A DNA stretch of 61,402 nt from Tepidamorphus sp. (GTDB taxonomy: Bacteria; Pseudomonadota; Alphaproteobacteria; Rhizobiales; Tepidamorphaceae). Of this stretch, positions 50,014-57,198 are shown in pieces; position 1 is the stretch's first letter, and each line of letters begins with the position of its first letter. A model generated the notes under the pieces. That model saw nothing but the letters and a program-made list of their open reading frames with translations. It was not told the DNA's origin and searched no databases. The stretch spans positions 1 through 61,402 of the forward strand of contig JANQKY010000070.1 of the NCBI GenBank assembly GCA_028280885.1. The letters run 5' to 3'. A program made the position numbers and the translations under genes.

Positions 50014-50996
50014 TGGCGGTGATGACCTATGGCGAGGCGGCAAAGCTTGCCATTGCCGATGCGATGCGCGCCGATCCGGCGGTGTGGTGCGTTGGCGAGG
50101 ATCTCGGGCGCGGCGGCGTCTTCCAGCAATATAAAGGCCTGCGCGAGGAATTCGGGGCCGACCGGATCTCGGATGCGCCGATCTCGGAGGCCGCGATCAT
50201 GGGGGCGGCCTTCGGCGCGGCGATGGTCGGCACGCGGCCGATCGTCGAGATGCGGTTTGCCGATTTCGCCCTGTGCGCGACCGACGAACTGGTCAACCAG
50301 ATCGCCAAGGCGCGCTTCATGTTCGGCGGCCAGTCGCGCGCGCCGATGGTGATCCGCAAGCCGATGGGGCTGTGGCGGTCGTCGGCCGCGCAGCATTCCC
50401 AGTCGCTGGAAGGTTGGTACGTCCACATTCCCGGCCTCGTGGTCGTCTGCCCGGCGACGCCGCAGGACAATTATTCGATGATGCGCGCTGCGATCGCCTG
50501 CGATGACCCGGTCGTCTATCTGGAGCACAAGAACATCTGGGGGATGGAAGGCGCGGTCGATACCGGGCTCGAGGTGCCGTTCGGCTCGGCGCGACAGCGG
50601 CGTGAGGGATCAGACCTGACGATCGTCAGCTGGTCGGACTGCGCCAACCGGGCCGAGCAGGCAGCCGAGGATCTGGCGGGCTCAGGCGTTGAGGCCGACG
50701 TGATCGACCTGCGCAGCCTGTGGCCCTGGGACAAGGCCGCAGTCCTTGCAAGCGTGCGCAGGACCGGGCGGCTGATCGTCGCCCATGAATCGGTCGCGGT
50801 CGGCGGTTTCGGCGCCGAGGTCTCGGCAACCGTCGCTGAGCAGGCCGGTGACGCCTTGAAAGCACCGGTCAGGCGGATCGGCGCGCCGCGGGCCCTCGTG
50901 CCCTACGCTCCCAATCTCGAGGACAAGTTGCGGGTGACGGCGGACATGATCGCCGAGGCCGGCCGTGCCGTGTGCCAGCAGGAAGTTGCGGAATGA
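50013..50996 (+). CDS. 2-oxoacid/acetoin dehydrogenase-type E1 beta subunit
   Basis: 327 residues from the ATG at 50013, overlapping the alpha stop by one base (TGATG). Family elements are VWCVGEDLGRGGVFQQYKGL, DAPISEAAIMGAAFGAAMVG (with the ThDP-activating Glu) and SHESVAVGGFGAEVSATVAE-type C-terminal sequence (VAHESVAVGGFGAEVSATVA). Completes the E1 with the alpha subunit. Confidence 0.9.
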   Translation: MAVMTYGEAAKLAIADAMRADPAVWCVGEDLGRGGVFQQYKGLREEFGADRISDAPISEAAIMGAAFGAAMVGTRPIVEMRFADFALCATDELVNQIAKARFMFGGQSRAPMVIRKPMGLWRSSAAQHSQSLEGWYVHIPGLVVVCPATPQDNYSMMRAAIACDDPVVYLEHKNIWGMEGAVDTGLEVPFGSARQRREGSDLTIVSWSDCANRAEQAAEDLAGSGVEADVIDLRSLWPWDKAAVLASVRRTGRLIVAHESVAVGGFGAEVSATVAEQAGDALKAPVRRIGAPRALVPYAPNLEDKLRVTADMIAEAGRAVCQQEVAE

Positions 50997-52738
50997 CGAC
51001 GAATGAAATGAAGGCGAATGAAATGACCGGCGGCGAAGCGCTGGTGCGGATGCTGCTTGCCTTCAAGGCCGGGCCAATGTTCGGCATGGGCGGCTTCCAG
51101 CTCCTGCCCTTCTATGACGCGGCGCGGCGGCTCGGGCTCAATCACAACCTGATCAATGACGAGCGTTGCGCGGTCTTTTCAGCCGACGCCTACGCCAAGG
51201 TCTCCGGCCGGGTCGGGCTGGTCGACGCGACGCTGGGACCAGGCGCGACCAATCTCGTCACCGGGCTCGTCGAGGCGCTGAATGCCGGCTCGCCGATCGT
51301 CGCGATTGTCGGTGACGCCCAGCGCGACCATGCCGGCAAGAACATGACGCAGGAGACCGATCAGGTGTCGATCCTGCGGCCGGCCTGCAAGGAGATCCTG
51401 CGCATCGAGGCCGTGCAGCGGATTCCGGAGATCATGCGACGCGCGTTCGCGATGGCGACGTCCGGCCGCCCCGGTCCGGTCGTCGTCGACGTGCCGGAGG
51501 ATATCGCGCATGGCACCTGGGGCTTCGAGGAAAGGGATTTCGACGTCGATCCGGCCCATGAGCGCGCGCCGGCATTGCGCTGCCGGCCCGACGCGGAGGT
51601 TGCCCGGCGGGCAGCCGCGATGATTGCCGAGGCGAAACGGCCGATCATGCTGTGCGGCGGCGGCGTGCATATTTCCGATGCGACATCTGAGGCGACGGCG
51701 CTGGCGGAGGCCTGCGGTATCCCCGTTGCCCATACGCTCACCGGCAAGGGCGCGATCGCCTGTTCGTCGCCGCTCAATGCCGGGTTGTTCGGTCGCTATG
51801 ACCGGATCGCCAATGCGCTGATCGAGGCCTCCGACTGCCTGCTGGTGGTCGGCTGCAAGCTCGGCGAGATCGCCACCAAGCGCTTCACCATCCCCGGTCC
51901 GGGCCGGCCGGTCATCCATCTCGATATCGTCGCCGAGGAAATGGGTCGGACCTACGAACCGGAGATCAAGCTCTGGGGCGATGCCAAGGCCGGGCTTGCC
52001 GATCTTCATGCCCTGCTCGCCGACGGCGCCGCGGCGCAGCGTACCGCAAGGGCCGAGTATCTAGCCGAGGTGCCAAAGCGGATGGCGGCGTGGCGGGAGG
52101 AGGTGTCCGACCGGCTCAATTCGGACGAGAGCCCGGTCCACATGGCCCGCCTGATCACCGAGATCCAAAGGCTTCTGCCGGCCGATGGCTATCTGATCGC
52201 CGATGGCGGCTTCGCGGCGCACTGGGGCGGGCTATTGTTCGACACCAAGCAGGCCGGCCGCGGCTTCGTGCCCGATCGCGGCTTTGCCTCGATCGGCTAC
52301 GGCCTGCCCGGCGCGATGGGCGCCCAACTCGCCCGGCCCGAGGCGACCGTCGTCGGGCTGACCGGCGACGGCGGCTTCAACATGGTGCTCGGCGAGCTCG
52401 AGACCGCCCGGCGGATGGGGCTTGGCTGCACGGTGATCGTCGTCAACAATGCCGCCTCCGGCTACGTCAAGGCGCTGCAGCATCTGATGTATGGCGCAGG
52501 GGCCTATCAGTCCTCCGACCTTGCCGAGACCGACTATGCGGCGATCGCCGAGGCGATGGGCTGTCACGGTGTGCGGGTCGAGCGGCCCGATCAACTGGAG
52601 GCTGCGTTGCGCTCCGCCTTCGCCGAGCGGGCCCGGCCGAGCGTCATCGACGTGATGGTGACCCGCGATCCGGCACGGATGCTGCCGGCCGTCGACAACC
52701 GGGCGGTGCAGGTCAAAAAGGGAGACCGGGTGGCATGA
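50993..52738 (+). CDS. Acetolactate-synthase-like ThDP enzyme
   Basis: 581 residues from the ATG at 50993, which overlaps the E1 beta stop (ATGA). Three-domain ThDP enzyme: the Pyr domain has an activating glutamate at Glu57 (INDERCAVFSADAYAK), a middle domain follows, and the PP domain carries GDGGFNMVLGELETA...VNNAASGYV. Whether it is a decarboxylase, carboligase or lyase cannot be read. Having two ThDP enzymes in one operon is unusual and points to C-C bond chemistry on a branched or keto-acid substrate. Confidence 0.87.
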   Translation: MTTNEMKANEMTGGEALVRMLLAFKAGPMFGMGGFQLLPFYDAARRLGLNHNLINDERCAVFSADAYAKVSGRVGLVDATLGPGATNLVTGLVEALNAGSPIVAIVGDAQRDHAGKNMTQETDQVSILRPACKEILRIEAVQRIPEIMRRAFAMATSGRPGPVVVDVPEDIAHGTWGFEERDFDVDPAHERAPALRCRPDAEVARRAAAMIAEAKRPIMLCGGGVHISDATSEATALAEACGIPVAHTLTGKGAIACSSPLNAGLFGRYDRIANALIEASDCLLVVGCKLGEIATKRFTIPGPGRPVIHLDIVAEEMGRTYEPEIKLWGDAKAGLADLHALLADGAAAQRTARAEYLAEVPKRMAAWREEVSDRLNSDESPVHMARLITEIQRLLPADGYLIADGGFAAHWGGLLFDTKQAGRGFVPDRGFASIGYGLPGAMGAQLARPEATVVGLTGDGGFNMVLGELETARRMGLGCTVIVVNNAASGYVKALQHLMYGAGAYQSSDLAETDYAAIAEAMGCHGVRVERPDQLEAALRSAFAERARPSVIDVMVTRDPARMLPAVDNRAVQVKKGDRVA

Positions 52739-53487
52739 GCGAGAAGGCAGCCATCGTCACCGGCGGGGCGGGGACGATCGGACTGGCAATCGCCCGGGCG
52801 CTGCGTTCAGCCGACTGGCCTGTTGTGCTGTTCGACTTAGGCGAGACCGTGCACGACGCGGCCGATGAGATCGGCGCGACGGGCGTCGTCTGCGACATCA
52901 CCGATGCCGGCGATCGCCAAAGGGCGCTTTCCGGGCTCGGGCCGATCGGGGCTCTGGTCAATTGCGCCGGCCTCGGCGATATGACGCCGATCTTCGACAT
53001 CGACGAGGCGCACTGGAGGCGGATCATGGCGGTCAATGTCGATGCGCCGTTCTTTCTGAGCCAGGACGTCGCGCGGCTGATGGCGGAAACCGGCGGTGGG
53101 GCGATCGTCAACATTGCTTCCGTCTCCGGCGTCCGGGCAGGCTTCGGCCGGGCCGCCTATGGCGTTTCGAAGGCGGCGATCATCCAGATGTCGATGCAGC
53201 TGGCGGTCGAACTCGCGCCGCTGTCGATCCGCTGCAACACGGTCGCGCCGGGACCGATCAAGGGGCCGATGGTCAGCATGCATCCCCCCAGCCAGGTCGC
53301 CGATTTCGAGGAGAAGATCCCGCAAGGGCGCTATGGCGAGCCCGAGGAAATCGCGTCGCTCGTCGCGTTTCTCTTATCTCCCGGCGCCTCTTTCATTACC
53401 GGACAATGCGTCGCCGCCGATGGCGGCTTCCTGTCGGCCGGCGTCGGCGTGCGCGATGCGCAGACGCATTTCGACACGACCAGATAG
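52735..53487 (+). CDS. Short-chain dehydrogenase/reductase of the ThDP operon
   Basis: 250-residue classical SDR, overlapping the ALS-like stop by four bases. Cofactor loop VTGGAGTIGLAIARAL, catalytic serine in IASVSGVRAG, Tyr-x3-Lys in AAYGVSKAAI, C-terminal CVAADGGFLSAGV. Most likely oxidises a hydroxyl or reduces a ketone made by the ThDP enzymes. Confidence 0.9.
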   Translation: MSEKAAIVTGGAGTIGLAIARALRSADWPVVLFDLGETVHDAADEIGATGVVCDITDAGDRQRALSGLGPIGALVNCAGLGDMTPIFDIDEAHWRRIMAVNVDAPFFLSQDVARLMAETGGGAIVNIASVSGVRAGFGRAAYGVSKAAIIQMSMQLAVELAPLSIRCNTVAPGPIKGPMVSMHPPSQVADFEEKIPQGRYGEPEEIASLVAFLLSPGASFITGQCVAADGGFLSAGVGVRDAQTHFDTTR

Positions 53488-54054
53488 CCGGCGGCGCGCT
53501 GGCGCCGCTCCGCGTTTGTCGATTCGGGCCACCGCTCGGCCGGTCCGGCCGAACAGCGCCCGATGCGTATCCTCAAAATGACAGGAAGTTGCTGATACCG
53601 CACGATTTCCGCCCGGATCGTGCGGCGATGTCGCAATACGACTATTGGATAAGTTTAGAAACCGGCTAAAATAGCGCATGGGTTTATCGAATCCCTGACT
53701 TGGACCGCATTCGGTCCGTCCGCAATCAGGCAGGAGATTCACCTCGCGGCAACCGAGCATTCATACAGGGAAATGTTCAAGGCTTGCCAAAGCAGGGGCG
53801 AACGGATGATATTTGATAATTCTGGAAGAACATAACGAGAGGGTCAAAAGTACAGCACCGACCGAGACGTATCGTTCCTTGTTGTCGGGGTGCATGTCTA
53901 CTGCGCTGATGCAGTTTATGTCGCCGCCGGCGAGATCGTCGCGGCAAACCGGTTGTCGAGACGGTGTTCGTCCGCTGTTTGTACGGGAAGTATATGCGTC
54001 TTGTAGTCAGTATTCGCGCCCACGGTCGCAGTTTTGAATTCGTGAGGCCAGGTC
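53488..54054. other. 567-base intergenic region; candidate promoter only
   Basis: No convincing gene on either strand; short frames here are low in protein character. TTGCCA (53784-53789) and TGATAT (53807-53812), separated by 17 bases, form a plausible promoter toward the TssBC-like gene, leaving a 230-base leader. The DNA around 53640-53830 is AT-richer than the surroundings. Confidence 0.45.
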
Positions 54055-55914
54055 ATGTCGTGTAGAGGTCCTTCACCGGCAACCAAGCCGGCGTCAGCGA
54101 TCGGCCGCGTGGCGGCGCGGTCGCATTTCGGGCCGGATAAGCCCGCCCCGCCCTATCGGATGCTCGTTGTCGGCGATTTCGGGTTCACGCAAACCGGCGA
54201 GCATCACCGGCTCGTCGACGGCAATTTCGCGGATATTCTCGGCGAGACCGGCGGCATATTCGTTTCGGTCGACAATCTGCTCGGATCGTTTCCGACGACC
54301 GTTTCGGATACGGTACGTCTCAGCCGGCCCGGCGACCTGAAGCCGCACAACCTGCTTGGCCAGTTCAGTCACCATGCCGTCGCCTCCCAGGCGATCGCAA
54401 CGGGCGACTTTCAGCCCATCGAGGCCGCCGGGCAGCTTTACGACCGGTTCCGCCCCGACGATCGATTTCGCCCGGCGCCGGACCGGAGCGCCCCTTTCCG
54501 GCAGCGATCGATGGCGCTGCAACCGGGACCCAGGCACGATCGCGACACCGAACTGGAGGCGCTGTTCAACCTGGTCGAAACGCGGCCCAATCCCACACCG
54601 ACCGCACCGCAGCCAAGCGACCGGGTCGCGGAGATACTCATGGATCTCGTGTCGGCCGCCGGATCCGGGAGCGGACCGGCGAACAGACGGGCGAACAGAC
54701 GGGCGAACAGACGGGGGAGCGATCCGGAAAATCGGGCACGCCCGGCGCCGCCGGCCAGTGCCGAGTCGCAATTCGCCACGCTGCTCGACCAGCAGGCCAG
54801 GCTGTTTCTGTCGAACCGGCGGTTGCGCACTATCGTCGAAAACTGGCAGGGCGTTCGCCTGCTGTGTGACAACATGGCCGGTGACTACCGGGTCGAGGTG
54901 ACACTGGTGCAATTCGCCGCGCAGGAAAGCGCCGCCTCCATACGCGATGTGCTGGTCGGCGACGGCGCCGTCCTGCGTAACAATCTGTTCGACGTCATCG
55001 TGTTCGCCAACCGGAAGGACGCGCAAGGCTGCGACGTGCGCAAGCTGAAGGCGATCGCGGAAACCGCCGGCGTCTTCGATTCGCTTGCGCTTGCGACCCT
55101 GCGGGCGGAATTCGCCGAACGGCCGGCCGACGATCTTGCCCGCCTCGAGGACCCGGACCAGGTGCTGCGCGGGCCGGTATTCGACGACTTTCGCAGCCTC
55201 GCGACGGCGCCGGACAGCGAGCGCCTTGCCCTGTTCTGGAACGACGTCCTGGTGTCGGTGGCAACGCGCACCGCTCCGGCCTATTTCATTCCGGCCGCGC
55301 TTGTCGCCGCGGCCATGCTCGTGCGCAATGTTGCGGTGTCGGGCTGGCCGGGCCTGATGGCTTCGGCGCGCAACCGGCTGTCCGGATTTCCGGTCGCTCC
55401 ACGCACGGGGCTCCCGGCGCTTTCGGACCCCCCGGCGCTTTCGGACCCCCCGGCGCTTTCGGACCCGGAAACCTGCGGCGGGGGATATTCGACCGCGACG
55501 CGGGTGGACCTCAGCGACGAGGCCATCCGCGGCCTTGGTAAATTGGGTATCGCGACGCTGAACGGCATACGCGACCGGGACAGCGTGCAGCTGATGTCCG
55601 CTCCCCTGATCGCGGCCGCGTCGGCTGAGCCCGCCTATGTGCCGAAGCTCAACGATCAACTGGTCGTCGTTCGCCTTCAGCAGCTGTTTCAGGATCTGCT
55701 GCCCGAGGTTTTCGGCGGCGCCGGCAATGCCCTGGACAAGGCGCGCCGGCTCGTCGCCCTGTCGGAGGATCTCTGCCAGTCACTGTCCAATACCCTGACA
55801 TTCGCGGCAAGCCCGGCCAAGGACGACAGCGGCGCCTCGGTGCTCGATGTGACCGTCATGGTCTCGGAGGGCATCGCGGCGAGCGATCGCTTCAATTTCG
55901 AGATACCCTGCTGA
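54055..55914 (+). CDS. TssB-TssC fusion-like contractile sheath protein, orphan
   Basis: 619 residues that resemble the two type VI secretion sheath proteins joined in one chain. Residues about 35-130 look like TssB: PYRMLVVGDFGFTQ, RLVDGNFADILGETGG and the DLKPHNLLGQ segment (GDF, NF, D-x-x-P). Residues about 245-390 look like the TssC N-terminal part, with ENWQGVRLLCDNM matching the W-R-G-L box. Residues about 400-600 match the TssC C-terminal part: a helix then NVAVSGWPGLMASARNRLSG (the S-G-W box), LGKLGIATLNGIRDRDSVQL, and KLNDQLVVVRLQQLFQDLLP. The joint and the C-terminal part carry low-complexity tandem repeats. No other T6SS gene is nearby. Start ATG 54055 has no obvious ribosome site. 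Confidence 0.6.
   Translation: MSCRGPSPATKPASAIGRVAARSHFGPDKPAPPYRMLVVGDFGFTQTGEHHRLVDGNFADILGETGGIFVSVDNLLGSFPTTVSDTVRLSRPGDLKPHNLLGQFSHHAVASQAIATGDFQPIEAAGQLYDRFRPDDRFRPAPDRSAPFRQRSMALQPGPRHDRDTELEALFNLVETRPNPTPTAPQPSDRVAEILMDLVSAAGSGSGPANRRANRRANRRGSDPENRARPAPPASAESQFATLLDQQARLFLSNRRLRTIVENWQGVRLLCDNMAGDYRVEVTLVQFAAQESAASIRDVLVGDGAVLRNNLFDVIVFANRKDAQGCDVRKLKAIAETAGVFDSLALATLRAEFAERPADDLARLEDPDQVLRGPVFDDFRSLATAPDSERLALFWNDVLVSVATRTAPAYFIPAALVAAAMLVRNVAVSGWPGLMASARNRLSGFPVAPRTGLPALSDPPALSDPPALSDPETCGGGYSTATRVDLSDEAIRGLGKLGIATLNGIRDRDSVQLMSAPLIAAASAEPAYVPKLNDQLVVVRLQQLFQDLLPEVFGGAGNALDKARRLVALSEDLCQSLSNTLTFAASPAKDDSGASVLDVTVMVSEGIAASDRFNFEIPC
54679..54714 (+). repeat. In-frame tandem repeat, 12 bp x 3
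   Basis: GCGAACAGACGG is repeated exactly three times (54679-54714), encoding ANRR copies in the linker between the TssB-like and TssC-like parts. The unit keeps the frame, so copy number could vary without loss of the protein. Confidence 0.9.
55413..55466 (+). repeat. In-frame tandem repeat, 18 bp x 3
   Basis: CCCGGCGCTTTCGGACCC is repeated exactly three times (55413-55466), encoding PALSDP copies in a loop inside the TssC-like C-terminal part (about residues 453-471). The exactness suggests recent expansion. Confidence 0.9.
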
Positions 55915-56145
55915 GCGGGCTAGGCCGAACGGGACCGGTTCTGGAACTTCCTGTTGCGATGAAGAGTTGTGCGGATTGCCGATTCCATGGATCAATACCG
56001 TAGCGGCAGCGGCGATGTCGGTCTGCCGCCGCATCGGTCACGGGCGGTCATGGATTTAGGACCGGTTGCATAGTCGGAACGTTTACAGTGTCGGAACGGT
56101 TGCAAGACCGGTATTTTTACAAAGTCATCGGGGGTTTTCACCATC

Positions 56146-56505
56146 ATGCTCGATATCACGGAAACAAAGGAACTTGGCATCACGATCCTGCATCCGTCGG
56201 GCAAGCTCGATACGCTGACGGCGAATTCGTTCGAGGCCCATATGACCATTCATATCGAGAACGGGGCGGGGGATCTCCTCGTCAATATGGAGGAGGTCGA
56301 CTATGTCAGCAGTTTCGGGCTGCGCTCCATCCTGATCGTTGCCAAGAAGCTTGCCCCGCTCAACCGCAAATTCGTGCTGTTTTCTCCCAATCCCTCCGTT
56401 TATGAGGCATTGCGTTATTCGGGCTTCCTGAACATCCTGACGGTGATGGACAGCAAGCAGGATGCCTTGGCCGTGGTGGCGCCGGAGGCCGACGGGGGCG
56501 GTTGA
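56146..56505 (+). CDS. STAS-domain anti-sigma factor antagonist-like protein
   Basis: 119-residue single STAS domain of the SpoIIAA/RsbV type. LLVNMEEVDYVSSFGLRSIL contains the switch serine (Ser55 or Ser56) that a partner kinase phosphorylates. In this system the unphosphorylated form releases a sigma factor by binding the anti-sigma kinase. The next gene encodes just such a kinase-like ATPase, 48 bases downstream of the stop. Weak ribosome site. The cognate sigma factor or phosphatase is not in the window. Confidence 0.9.
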   Translation: MLDITETKELGITILHPSGKLDTLTANSFEAHMTIHIENGAGDLLVNMEEVDYVSSFGLRSILIVAKKLAPLNRKFVLFSPNPSVYEALRYSGFLNILTVMDSKQDALAVVAPEADGGG

Positions 56506-56553
56506 GCGGTGCATGGCGTCGGAGCCTGCCGACGCAGCGGAGACGTGACCCGT

Positions 56554-56973
56554 ATGAACGACGCCACCCAGGTTTTCGAGGTCGAGAACACGATCGAGGC
56601 GCTTGGCTGCCTGACGGAGGATCTGGCCCGGTTCGCGCGAACCAGCGGCCTCGACGACATGACCCGCCGGACCCTGATGATGGTGGTGGAGGAGCTGTTC
56701 ACCAATACGGTGCATTACGGCTATGAGGAGGGCGCCGTCGATACGATCAGCATATCGGTCGAACGTGTCGGCGACCGGGTCGACCTCGTCATTCGCGACA
56801 AGGCCAGGGCTTTCGACGTGGCCCGCTGTCCGCCATACCCGGACCGCCCGCCGAAACTGGAGGATATCGAGGTCGGCGGGCTCGGCCTTCTGCTCGTTCA
56901 CAACTTCGCCCGCTCGGTGGCAAGCCGCCGCGACGGGGCGACGAACGTTACCGAAGTGGTGCTGCCGGTCTGA
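56554..56973 (+). CDS. RsbW-like anti-sigma factor serine kinase (HATPase)
   Basis: 139 residues from ATG 56554, which follows GGAGA; a GTG at 56509 is in frame and would add 15 residues. GHKL ATPase fold with an N-box LMMVVEELFTNTVHYGY and a G-box DIEVGGLGLLLVHNFARS. The first G-box usually reads D-x-G-x-x-F-D; here it is DKARAFDV, so the glycine is lost. It should phosphorylate the STAS protein upstream. Placed next to the TssBC-like gene, but the 231-base gap makes co-transcription uncertain. Confidence 0.87.
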   Translation: MNDATQVFEVENTIEALGCLTEDLARFARTSGLDDMTRRTLMMVVEELFTNTVHYGYEEGAVDTISISVERVGDRVDLVIRDKARAFDVARCPPYPDRPPKLEDIEVGGLGLLLVHNFARSVASRRDGATNVTEVVLPV

Positions 56974-57198
56974 GCGCTGATCCAAACCACCGCCCGGCAG
57001 GTCATCGGAGCCTGGCCCCCCTTGACCCTGTCCCCCGACCCTGTCCCCCGAACCTGTCCGTGGGGCCTGCCCACCATGATCGTTTCACCGTGCCGTCTGC
57101 GCAGATCCCTTCGAACGATCGCCGAAAGGCCGCAAGTCTTATCACCGCAACCTGTTTTTGCTACTGTTACGTCACCTGCTTCAACAAGGATGGAAAAA

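Noticed and set aside
53813..54037. Short plus-strand frame before the sheath-like gene
   Set aside because: 74 codons, no ribosome site, no protein-like pattern.
54679..54714. Considered as a CRISPR-like array
   Set aside because: Units are 12 bp with no spacers and lie in frame in a coding sequence.
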